Assembly (NCBI RefSeq): GCF_002118315.1
Contig: NZ_MTSZ01000007.1
Location: 1-64,000, forward strand
Length of the DNA stretch: 64,000 bases
Reading direction: 5' to 3'
Source of the DNA: Kiloniella majae
GTDB taxonomy: Bacteria > Pseudomonadota > Alphaproteobacteria > Kiloniellales > Kiloniellaceae
Shown here: piece after piece, positions 18,178 through 25,261 of the stretch
How positions within the stretch are numbered: the first letter of the stretch is position 1
How the letters are laid out: each line of letters opens with the position of its first letter
Translations under genes and position numbers: made by a program
The notes under the pieces: model-generated
Seen by the model: only the letters and a program-made list of their open reading frames with translations
Told to the model about the DNA's origin: nothing
Database searches by the model: none

Positions 18178-19170
18178 ATGACACTTTCAAGACGCGATCT
18201 ACTAAGAAGCTCTCTTTTGACGGGGGGGGCGGGGCTTGTTGCTTCCATGGCACCGCTTTCTATGCCGACGTCAAGTTTTGCCGCGGCTCCAAAAGCGGGT
18301 GTGCAAACCACAGGTGCCTATCGTTTTTCTGTTGGAAAGTTTGAAATAACGGCTTTGTTGGATGGGTATATTGATGCAGGTTCGGATTTGATACCCAATT
18401 ACGATCCCCAAGTGGCAGAACAGTTATACAAAGATCAATTCCGTACGCCCCCAGTTGATAAAATCCGGGTTCCGATTAATTCTTTTGTGGTCAATACAGG
18501 GGACAAAATTATTCTGATTGATTCTGGAACCGCGGACAATATGGGGCCAACACTTGGGCAGTTTACTGATAATCTGAAAGCAGCGGGGATTGCACCTGAA
18601 TCTGTCGATGCCATTCTGTTAACCCATATGCATGTGGATCATATCTCTGGCATTACGTCAAAAGAAGGCAAGGCGCACTTCCCCAATGCTGAATTGATTG
18701 TGCATAAAAAAGATTGGGATTTTTGGCATGACGACAGCTACATATCGCAAGCCTCTGACTTCCTGAAAACCAATTCTGCAAATGCAAAAGCAATGTCTGC
18801 GCCTTATTCGAAACGCCTGACGCTTATTGATAAAGATGGCGAAGTTTTACCGGGCATTGAAGCTGTGGCGTTGCCGGGACATACGCCTGGACATACCGGG
18901 TTTGTTTTGCGTTCAGAAAATCAGGAAGTATTGATTTGGGGTGATGTTGTTCACTTCACCGCGCTTCAATTCCAGCATCCTGAATGGAGCATCGCGTTTG
19001 ATATTGATATGCAACAAGCTGAGCAAACCCGCCGTAGAATGCTTGATTGGGTGAGTGCGGACAGAGTAGCTGTTCTGGGGAGTCATCTTGAGTTCCCGGG
19101 CCTTGGGCATGTCGCAGAGGACAAGGGAGCTTACAGGTACTACCAATCAAGTTGGCAGTATCAACTATAA
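18178..19170 (+). CDS. Tat-exported metallo-beta-lactamase-fold hydrolase, methyl parathion hydrolase-like
   Basis: A 330-residue protein. The N terminus has a twin-arginine signal (SRRDLLRSS, hydrophobic stretch, cleavage near SSFAAA). The metal motif is THMHVDH (His150, His152, Asp154, His155), with later ligands in LPGHTPGHTG, IWGDVVHF and LGSHLEFPGLGHV. The end motif and the segment GPTLGQFTDNLKAAGI closely resemble methyl parathion hydrolase and related lactonase-like enzymes as I remember them. Likely periplasmic; natural substrate unknown (lactone or ester). The ATG at 18178 is chosen because it begins directly before the RR motif; the longer ORF adds 12 residues. Confidence 0.88.
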   Translation: MTLSRRDLLRSSLLTGGAGLVASMAPLSMPTSSFAAAPKAGVQTTGAYRFSVGKFEITALLDGYIDAGSDLIPNYDPQVAEQLYKDQFRTPPVDKIRVPINSFVVNTGDKIILIDSGTADNMGPTLGQFTDNLKAAGIAPESVDAILLTHMHVDHISGITSKEGKAHFPNAELIVHKKDWDFWHDDSYISQASDFLKTNSANAKAMSAPYSKRLTLIDKDGEVLPGIEAVALPGHTPGHTGFVLRSENQEVLIWGDVVHFTALQFQHPEWSIAFDIDMQQAEQTRRRMLDWVSADRVAVLGSHLEFPGLGHVAEDKGAYRYYQSSWQYQL

Positions 19171-19326
19171 TGTCAGTATCAATGATACTTTAAAGAATTG
19201 GGCTGTATGCTGGGAAGCATGCAGCCCAAACTCTCATCAGGTTCTTAAATGTGTTAGGCTGTCAAGATAACCTGCAAAGGTATGCCCCGAAAATGGTGTT
19301 GCTGGAAAATACAGTTGAGGGCTTTG

Positions 19327-19982
19327 ATGTTGTTTATTTCTAGATGGTTCTATTTTTCTTGCTTAAGAAAACTGCTGCCGGTCCTTAGTTTGGTTTACCC
19401 AACTTATCTCTGGGCGGGTTCATGGGAACTAATGACATTGTTCCCACGTTACGCGTTTTTAACGAGCTGGAGAAGGGGCGAGCGCACTGTGCTATTCTGG
19501 CACGCGTGCCGCTACCAGAGGCCCGGTATGACAAGCTTGCGCCGATTGGCAAAAGTATTGCGATTTCAGCAATCCCGCAAAGATCGATCATATTAGAGAA
19601 ATATGGTGATTTGGCCGGCCTGAAGATCGCTATACCAAGGGGTGTTTTTGTTGGTGAACCCTTTGATAGTGATGACTCATTGTTGAAGGTGCCGACAAAG
19701 AACTATGACCTTAGCAGCGCCATGTTCAAAAATGACAGGGTTGATGTAGTTGTTGGGGCTTATGATAGCGTGTTGTTCAATATGCGGGCGCTTGGCATAA
19801 AAGAATCAGATGTTGGCAAGGCATATGTTTTCGCGGCTGTTCCTGTATGGGTGATGTGCCAGCCTGGAAAAATAAATGCAGAGCAAAAGAGACGTCTGAT
19901 AGAAGCTACGGACAAGCTTAGAGAAAACGGAACGATCAAAGATATAATCGACAAATATTTGAAGCGCGCGAGTACATCGTGA
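19327..19982 (+). pseudogene. Remnant of a periplasmic solute-binding protein (SBP_bac_3 type)
   Basis: An ATG at 19327 with AGGG upstream opens a frame encoding a signal-peptide-like start (MLFISRWFYFSCLRKLLPVL, then SLVYPTYLWAG), but that frame then departs from the family. A different frame, open from 19389 and with its first ATG at 19422, encodes the rest of a family 3 extracellular binding protein: VFNELEKGRAHCAI, the hinge-like DLAGLKIAIPRG and a C-terminal helix ending DIIDKYLKRA. About 55-60 residues of lobe 1 expected between signal and lobe 2 are missing. I infer a deletion plus frameshift. Alternatively the 186-residue ORF from 19422 is a shortened expressed protein without signal. 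Confidence 0.55.
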
Positions 19983-20018
19983 TAATCAACTTGGTCTGAA
20001 GTAGCCCATTTTTTGGCA

Positions 20019-20855
20019 TTATGAGCCTAACTGTTTCGTCTCAACCAACTCAGTTAATTTCATTAGAATACTCTTGAGATAAGGGCGCAAGATCGCTGCG
20101 CTTTCTTTGTCGTAATCGAAGGGAAGAGTTTCCGCTTTCAAATGTGTTCGTTGGGCCAATTCCATTTGAATTGCATGAATATTATTGTGTGGCTGACCGT
20201 AGTGTCGCGTTGTCCAGCCACCTTTGAAGCGTGCATTGAGAACCGTACTGTATTCTGCGGCATTATTGGAGATACTCCAGACGCTTTTCTCAATAACACC
20301 GTCACAGGTTTCCCCGTTGTTTGTGCCGATATTGAATTCGGGTAACAATCCGTCGAAGAGAAAGGGAATAGTGGATCTGATGGAGTGGCAGTCATAGAGA
20401 ATTGCCGCACCATGAAGGTCGCGAACCCGCTCAAGCTCTGTCTGAAGGGCAGCGTGATAAGGTGCGTGGAAGTTCAGGCGGCGGTTTTCAATTTCAGCTT
20501 CATCCGGCTCATAACCATCTTGGTAGATTGGTTGGTTGTCGAAATCAGTTAAAGGGCACAGCCCTGTTGTGTTCTGCCCGGGGTAAAGGCTGATACCGGA
20601 AGGATCGCGGTTGGCATCAATGACATAGCGATGAAAATTTGCCTTTACGATCGTCACATCAGGCAAAAGACCTGTGTAAAGCTGGTCGATATGCCAATCC
20701 GTATCGGCTAGCTTTTTCCCGTTAGTATTTAGCTTGTTTAGAATTTCTTCTGGAAGCCAGGTTCCTGTGTGGGGCATGCCCAGTACGATCGGACCATTCC
20801 CACTTGTGATCGTTACGGGAGACACGGGCGTTTCGAAAGTTTGGGCAGAAGGCAT
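20019..20855 (-). CDS. hutG: N-formylglutamate deformylase
   Basis: A 278-residue zinc amidohydrolase that converts N-formylglutamate to glutamate and formate, the last step of the five-enzyme histidine pathway. Family signatures are MPHTGTWLPEE near the N terminus, DTDWHIDQLY, RYVIDANRDPSG and ILYDCHSIRS. The ATG at 20855 is preferred over a GTG at 20864 because AGGAAAGAG sits 8 nt before the ATG. It is divergent from hutF, with a palindromic operator between them. Confidence 0.92.
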   Translation of the reverse strand: MPSAQTFETPVSPVTITSGNGPIVLGMPHTGTWLPEEILNKLNTNGKKLADTDWHIDQLYTGLLPDVTIVKANFHRYVIDANRDPSGISLYPGQNTTGLCPLTDFDNQPIYQDGYEPDEAEIENRRLNFHAPYHAALQTELERVRDLHGAAILYDCHSIRSTIPFLFDGLLPEFNIGTNNGETCDGVIEKSVWSISNNAAEYSTVLNARFKGGWTTRHYGQPHNNIHAIQMELAQRTHLKAETLPFDYDKESAAILRPYLKSILMKLTELVETKQLGS

Positions 20856-20897
20856 GAGAAACACTCTTTCCTGACTTGATAAGATTTATCTTTATTG

Positions 20898-20917
20898 TAT
20901 TATGTATGCACATAATA
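20898..20917. promoter_or_regulatory. Candidate HutC operator in the hutG/hutF divergent promoter
   Basis: An inverted repeat with 8-bp perfect arms, TATTATGT (20898-20905) and ACATAATA (20910-20917), around ATGC. It is the only strong palindrome between the two divergent hut genes, and a HutC-type GntR repressor is encoded next to them. It overlaps an upstream in-frame ATG of the hutF ORF, arguing against that start. Confidence 0.65.
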
Positions 20918-20947
20918 TTTTGTCAAGCGATGGCGAGGAGCAGTAAA

Positions 20948-22330
20948 GTGAGACATCTGTGGGCAGAACAGGCACTTACGCAAAGCGGGTGGCAGCGGGA
21001 TGTGCATGTCATAATTGGTGATGACGGGCGAATTTCTTCGATTGAATCGGGTTTCGCTGCTGAATCCTCTGTTGTTAAACAGGCGGACAAGCTTGGCGTG
21101 CTTTTACCTTCGCCGACCAACCTTCACAGCCATGCTTTTCAACGTGCGATGGCGGGTATGACCGAAACTCGAGGCCCGGACCCTAAGGATAGTTTCTGGA
21201 CTTGGCGAAAGTTGATGTATCGCTTTTTGGATCACCTAAGTCCGGATGATATCGAAGCCATTACAGCCTATATGCAGATGGAAATGCTAGAGGCCGGATA
21301 TGCAGCGGTTTGTGAATTTCACTATTTGCATCATCAACCCGGTGGTGTGGCCTATGATGATATCGGAGAACTTTCCTATCGTATTAGTGCGGCTGCAAAG
21401 GATACAGGGATCGGCTTGACACTTTTACCTGTTCTTTATGAACATGGGGGGTGTGATGGCCGGACACTTGGGCCAGGGCAGATCAGGTTTGGAAACACAC
21501 CAGACAGGTTCCAAAAGCTTTTTGAGGCCGCAGCGCAAGCACTCAAAACCTTGCCGGATGATACAAGGCTTGGGGTTGCGCCCCATTCGCTTCGGGCTGT
21601 TAGCCAGGAAGGGATGCGGTTTGCAACAGGCCTTGCGTCGACAGCTCCGTTACATATGCATATTGCTGAACAAACAGCCGAAATTGAAGAGATTCAATCA
21701 GCGTGGGGCAAGCGTCCCGTAGAGTGGTTGTTGGAAAATCATTCTGTGGATGAACGCTGGTGTTTAATTCATTGCACCCATATGGAACCTCACGAAACAG
21801 AAGGTTTAGCGCGAACAAATGCCGTTGCTGGTTTGTGCCCGATTACTGAATCAAGTTTGGGGGATGGTATTTTTGACGGTGTCCGCTATATCAATTCTGG
21901 AGGCCGCTTTGGTGTTGGTTCGGATTCAAATATCCGTATCTCACTCTCGGAAGAGCTACGGACGCTGGAATATTCTCAACGCCTTCGTGATCGGGGCCGG
22001 GCTGTCTTCGCGACCAAAGAAAAATCAACAGGTCGGGTTTTGATGGATGCTGTTGTTGCTGGTGGAACGCAAGCCGGGCAGCGCGAAGCCGGCGCTATCG
22101 CGGTTGGACAACGTGGAGATCTTTTTGCGCTGGATATGAATGCCGTTGATCTATTGGGTAAAGAGGGGGACGCCATTCTGGACAGCTATATCTTTGCCGG
22201 AGATGACAAAATGATCACCGATGTCTGGTCAGCTGGCCGGCATCTGGTAAAAGAGGGACATCATGTCAAGCGGGATCAAATCGTTACCCGCTACAAAAAA
22301 ACGATGATGTCATTAAAGGATCGAATTTGA
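20948..22330 (+). CDS. hutF: Formimidoylglutamate deiminase
   Basis: A 460-residue amidohydrolase-superfamily enzyme that converts N-formimino-L-glutamate to N-formyl-L-glutamate and ammonia. Metal motifs are NLHSHAFQRAMAG, HMHIAEQ, LIHCTHM and a late VGSDSN Asp. The GTG at 20948 is preferred: GAGGAG lies 7 nt before it and the protein then begins MRHLWAEQAL as family members do. The upstream ATG at 20930 sits right at that ribosome site, and others overlap the operator. It overlaps hutC by 4 nt. Together with HutG it forms the formate-yielding branch; hutH, hutU and hutI are not in the window. Confidence 0.93.
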   Translation: MRHLWAEQALTQSGWQRDVHVIIGDDGRISSIESGFAAESSVVKQADKLGVLLPSPTNLHSHAFQRAMAGMTETRGPDPKDSFWTWRKLMYRFLDHLSPDDIEAITAYMQMEMLEAGYAAVCEFHYLHHQPGGVAYDDIGELSYRISAAAKDTGIGLTLLPVLYEHGGCDGRTLGPGQIRFGNTPDRFQKLFEAAAQALKTLPDDTRLGVAPHSLRAVSQEGMRFATGLASTAPLHMHIAEQTAEIEEIQSAWGKRPVEWLLENHSVDERWCLIHCTHMEPHETEGLARTNAVAGLCPITESSLGDGIFDGVRYINSGGRFGVGSDSNIRISLSEELRTLEYSQRLRDRGRAVFATKEKSTGRVLMDAVVAGGTQAGQREAGAIAVGQRGDLFALDMNAVDLLGKEGDAILDSYIFAGDDKMITDVWSAGRHLVKEGHHVKRDQIVTRYKKTMMSLKDRI

Positions 22331-23028
22331 CCGTAACAGAGATCAACAGCTGGCAAAGTGTAAAAGCCGAGGTGATGCGTCGGATTATTGAACGTATCTG
22401 GTTACCTGGCGACATGATTCCTAATGAAATTGATCTTGCCGAAGAATTTGGCTGTGCACGTGCGACCGTTAATCGGGCGATGCGGGCATTAGCCGAAGAA
22501 GGTTTGTTAGAACGCCGTCGGAAGGCAGGAACCCGTGTGGCATTGAATCCAATCCGCAAGGCAACACTGGAAATCCCGATTACAAGGTTGGAGGTTGAAC
22601 AGCGTGGGTGGTCTTGGCGTCATAGTATTCTGGAAAGATCAGAGACATCACCGTCTGTTACTGTGGCAAGTCGCCTTGGTTTGTCTGTTAATGTTGAAAT
22701 GCTGCATGTTCGCAGTTTGCACTATGCTGATAATCACCCCTTTCTCTATGAAGATCGCTGGGTGAATTTATCCGAAGTTGCGGCTATCCGTGATGTGGAT
22801 TTGAAAGAAATTGATGCAAACGAATGGTTGGTCCAGAACACGCCTTTAACAAAGGGCGATATTTCTTTTTCTGCGGCAAATGCGACCAAGCAAGAAGCTG
22901 AGCTGCTGCAAGCAACCGAAGGAGAAGCCATTTTTGTGATCGATCGAACAACATGGAATGGTGATATTCCGGTAACAATTGTTCGTTTGGCCTATGCACC
23001 GGGTTATCGTATGCATACCGAGATTTGA
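22327..23028 (+). CDS. hutC: GntR-family histidine utilisation repressor
   Basis: A 233-residue regulator with an N-terminal GntR winged helix (about residues 8-75; DLAEEFGCARATVNRAMRALAEEG) and a C-terminal UTRA ligand domain (about 95-230). HutC proteins bind hut promoters and are released by urocanate or a related metabolite. The TTG start overlaps the hutF stop (TTTGA), implying translational coupling. The next Met is too far inside the DNA-binding domain. The likely target is the palindrome at 20898-20917. Confidence 0.9.
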   Translation: MTVTEINSWQSVKAEVMRRIIERIWLPGDMIPNEIDLAEEFGCARATVNRAMRALAEEGLLERRRKAGTRVALNPIRKATLEIPITRLEVEQRGWSWRHSILERSETSPSVTVASRLGLSVNVEMLHVRSLHYADNHPFLYEDRWVNLSEVAAIRDVDLKEIDANEWLVQNTPLTKGDISFSAANATKQEAELLQATEGEAIFVIDRTTWNGDIPVTIVRLAYAPGYRMHTEI

Positions 23029-23036
23029 GTATTTTT

Positions 23037-23164
23037 ATACCCGAGTAATTTTCTGTGACATTCTGTCACTTTGTTGTTTGGTGATCGCGTTCTTATTTTA
23101 GCTGTATCTAATACCCGACTAAAATACTGTGAGTTAAAATACGGGGAGCCAAAATACGGTGAAA
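23037..23164. repeat. Packed direct and inverted repeats upstream of an orphan membrane gene
   Basis: Three kinds of repeat fill this short gap. A degenerate 24-nt direct repeat beginning ATACCCGA occurs at 23037-23060 and 23111-23134. An inverted repeat GTGACA-TTC-TGTCAC lies at 23055-23069. Three 15-bp imperfect tandem repeats, TAAAATACTGTGAGT, TAAAATACGGGGAGC and CAAAATACGGTGAAA, run at 23120-23164 and end 4 nt before the start codon of the next gene, so the last copies contain its ribosome site. Confidence 0.65.
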
Positions 23165-23168
23165 ATAC

Positions 23169-23480
23169 ATGACTGATACAACGGTACAAAGCTTGTCTTC
23201 CTCATCAGCTGACAATCAGACGTCAGACGAACCCAGGATCTTTCAGTTGATTTATGCTGTGCCGCTTATTGGCTCTTTTTTCAAAGAGCTACTGGATCCC
23301 AATTCGGACGCTACGTTATATTTCCTGCTTAATGTGGTGCTATTGTGGATTTTCAGCGGGGCTTTCTGGGGGCTTCAAGGTGTGTTTGCCGTGGCTTTGT
23401 GCCTTGTTCCGGTAATGTTTATCGTCATTCTTCGAATAACACTTGGGAAAGTGCCTGTTTCTGTAACTGATAACGAATAA
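23169..23480 (+). CDS. Small membrane protein of unknown family
   Basis: A 103-residue protein with a Ser/Thr-rich soluble N terminus (about 1-25), then hydrophobic segments at roughly 48-66 and 68-90 (FLLNVVLLWIFSGAFWGL and FAVALCLVPVMFIVILRI), and a short polar tail. No known domain was recognised. GGGGAG and GGTGA, inside the tandem repeats, can serve as ribosome sites. It ends 2 nt from the end of the convergent LuxR-type gene. It is not obviously part of the hut operon, being 140 nt after hutC. Confidence 0.65.
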   Translation: MTDTTVQSLSSSSADNQTSDEPRIFQLIYAVPLIGSFFKELLDPNSDATLYFLLNVVLLWIFSGAFWGLQGVFAVALCLVPVMFIVILRITLGKVPVSVTDNE

Positions 23481-23482
23481 AG

Positions 23483-24013
23483 CTAATTGCTGGCGATCAG
23501 TTCTTCACTCAGGAGTTCTTCTATAAAGAAGCTCAAGAGTTGAGGCCGTCCGGTTACCTTTGCTTTGTTATAGATGGCGTTACACTGGGCTTTGACAGTT
23601 CCTTCGCGTGTTTGGCGCAAGCCTGCAATGTCTGAAAAAGACATTCCTTTGATGAGGAACAGTGCTACGTCTTGTTCGGCGGGGGTTAAATTCCATTCTT
23701 TAAAATACTGATCGAGCATGGTGATAAAGGCCCCGGAGGCAATTTTTATTTGCTCTTCTATCCGGCGCTGTCGATGGAGCATTTGTCGGATTTGTAAAAC
23801 TGTGAAGGCAATGCTGACCGACAGTGCTATGACAACTAGGAGCTCAATGATATCGTGATCAAACCCGGCAAAAATATCATGTGCAAACCAGATGTCACCA
23901 ATGGCATCGGACAGAAAAAAGAGTGTGCAGATAATTTGTATGATTAACAATCCCCATAATATTTCGGCTCTTTCATGAAAGGGCTGGGATGACTTACGGA
24001 GATTGTCATTCAT
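23483..24013 (-). CDS. Membrane-anchored LuxR-type regulator
   Basis: A 176-residue protein with two predicted transmembrane helices (about 18-38 and 53-75), a short linker with a coiled-coil flavour (LHRQRRIEEQIKIA), and a C-terminal LuxR/GerE-type helix-turn-helix (LTPAEQDVALFLIKGMSFSD followed by a recognition helix in TREGTVKAQCNAIYNKA). It has no response-regulator receiver domain, so it may sense a membrane or redox signal directly. It lies on the same strand as the cytochrome b and PepSY genes, which makes them candidate targets. Confidence 0.75.
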   Translation of the reverse strand: MNDNLRKSSQPFHERAEILWGLLIIQIICTLFFLSDAIGDIWFAHDIFAGFDHDIIELLVVIALSVSIAFTVLQIRQMLHRQRRIEEQIKIASGAFITMLDQYFKEWNLTPAEQDVALFLIKGMSFSDIAGLRQTREGTVKAQCNAIYNKAKVTGRPQLLSFFIEELLSEELIASN

Positions 24014-24074
24014 AAGTTTTACTCTTGTCTGTTAGCGCCAGTTTTAGCGTCTTGGTCTTGAGGTTTTGGCCCTC

Positions 24075-24599
24075 TTAGTATTTTGAAAGGGATTTTTTAC
24101 CCGTAATCATTGCTTTGGCAATATTGATTTTAGATCGTTTTGTCTCCCAGGCAACGCCCAACAGATGAAAGGCTACGGATAGCATGGTGTAGTTTGCCAG
24201 AAACTCGTGAATCTCTTCGAGCCATTTCATTCCCCAGAACATGTCTGTTTCGGCAAGGATACCCGTTAAACAAAGTAAGGTGAGAGATCCTAGCAGGTTG
24301 AATACCATAAGAGCACCAAGGGGGTTGTGCCCAAGATGGATGTCCTTTTCTTGAAACAAGATACTACGAAGATGTTCCTTTAGGTTTTTCTTGCTAGGTG
24401 CGAAGTTTGCGAAGCGTGCATGATAACTGCCAATAAACCCCCAAACAAAACGAAGGGCTAGTAGCCCAAGTAGAATATAACCGAGATAACTGTGGGATGT
24501 GCTGCCATCTTCTGTCACAAAGAAATTAGCCAGAAAGAGAACAGCGATACTTCCGTGGAAAAGACGGATAAATAAGTCCCATACCTTTACATCTTGCAT
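24075..24599 (-). CDS. Di-haem cytochrome b (cytochrome b561-type) protein
   Basis: A 174-residue four-helix membrane cytochrome. The four likely haem-ligand histidines are His15 (RLFHGS), His36 (TSHSYLG), His131 (EIHEFL) and His145 (VAFHLLG), giving the usual first- and last-helix arrangement of bacterial cytochrome b domains. GGAGG lies just before the ATG. Such proteins pass electrons between the quinone pool and a periplasmic partner; the adjacent small exported PepSY protein may be linked to it. A terminator separates the two genes. Confidence 0.87.
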   Translation of the reverse strand: MQDVKVWDLFIRLFHGSIAVLFLANFFVTEDGSTSHSYLGYILLGLLALRFVWGFIGSYHARFANFAPSKKNLKEHLRSILFQEKDIHLGHNPLGALMVFNLLGSLTLLCLTGILAETDMFWGMKWLEEIHEFLANYTMLSVAFHLLGVAWETKRSKINIAKAMITGKKSLSKY

Positions 24600-24631
24600 G
24601 AGGCCTCCGGTACGAAGTGTTTTTGTGAATA

Positions 24632-24668
24632 GAAAAAGATCGGAGAGGCCGTATCGCCTCTCCGATCT
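24632..24668 (-). terminator. Intrinsic terminator after the PepSY gene
   Basis: A perfect 13-bp stem (AGATCGGAGAGGC with GCCTCTCCGATCT, 6-nt loop) is followed on the minus strand by TTTT. It lies between the PepSY gene and the cytochrome b gene, so the latter is transcribed by read-through or from its own promoter. Confidence 0.88.
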
Positions 24669-24688
24669 GGAGATCGAATGAGAAGGAA

Positions 24689-24958
24689 TTAATCGTCTTC
24701 TTCGACTTTGATGATGTTGCCTGTTTTGGGATCAACGTAAATTTCGTAGCGAATGCCGTCTTTCAAGGCATAGGCTTCCAGATATTCATCTTCAACTTCG
24801 ATTTCTCGCACTTCATAACCTTGGGTCTGTAATAGGCCTGTGATTTCTGTCTCGGATTTTCCGGCATAGGTACCATCCAAGCTGTGAGCGAAGGCCACCC
24901 CGGCGAGTGTGAATATGCCGATAGAAGAAAAGAGAATGGTTTGCTTTAACTGTTTCAT
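24689..24958 (-). CDS. Exported PepSY-domain protein
   Basis: An 89-residue protein with a signal peptide (hydrophobic 7-22, cleavage near GVAFAH) and one PepSY domain: EITGLLQTQGYEVREIEVED, then EAYALKDGIRYEIYVDPKTG. The GYEVREIE...DG..YE..VD...G pattern is characteristic. PepSY domains are linked to inhibition of peptidases and to membrane redox proteins. AAAGGA lies about 8 nt before the ATG. The neighbouring cytochrome b supports a redox context. Probably periplasmic. Confidence 0.88.
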   Translation of the reverse strand: MKQLKQTILFSSIGIFTLAGVAFAHSLDGTYAGKSETEITGLLQTQGYEVREIEVEDEYLEAYALKDGIRYEIYVDPKTGNIIKVEEDD

Positions 24959-25011
24959 GTTCTTGTCCTTTGGTTTTGTGTTCGTGATGAACTGAACCTG
25001 AGGAAGGAGAC

Positions 25012-25194
25012 ATGATAAATCTATTGAACTTTGGCTTATATAAAGGCCTCTATACCAAAAGTTTATGCCCGGTTTATAAGGGTTTATTCGCGATATCGAA
25101 TAGTTGGTATCGTTTGATGGAACGTAATTTTATCAATGAAATTAAGCACAAACTCAGGGTGTATAAGGCTAATAGCATAGCCCCTTTCCCGTGA
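25012..25194 (+). CDS. Doubtful small ORF in a short transcribed unit
   Basis: A 60-residue ORF preceded by a purine-rich ribosome site (GAGGAAGGAG) and followed by a good terminator, so something is probably transcribed rightward here, divergent from the PepSY gene. The peptide is basic and Tyr-rich and repeats a YKGL motif (GLYKGLYTK and VYKGLF). No family is recognised. Its last codons run into the 5' arm of the terminator and the stop lies in the terminator loop, which is unusual for a translated gene. A non-coding RNA of about 200 nt is an equally good reading. Confidence 0.3.
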   Translation: MINLLNFGLYKGLYTKSLCPVYKGLFAISNSWYRLMERNFINEIKHKLRVYKANSIAPFP

Positions 25195-25230
25195 TATACC
25201 CGCGATATAATAGAGGAAAGGGGTTTCTTT
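25181..25230 (+). terminator. Intrinsic terminator of the short rightward unit
   Basis: Arms CCCCTTTCC (25181-25189) and GGAAAGGGG (25215-25223) are followed by TTTCTTT. The 25-nt loop contains a smaller repeat, GATATA...GATATA. The T-rich side is on the plus strand, so it serves rightward transcription rather than the leftward aminotransferase gene. Confidence 0.7.
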
Positions 25231-25261
25231 GATATTGATATAACGGGAGCGATGCTTCTAC

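Noticed and set aside
19199-19227. 11-bp hairpin GGGCTGTATGC/GCATGCAGCCC after the MBL gene as an intrinsic terminator
   Set aside because: The pairing is good but neither strand has a T run after it; I cannot call it a terminator and it has no other identity.
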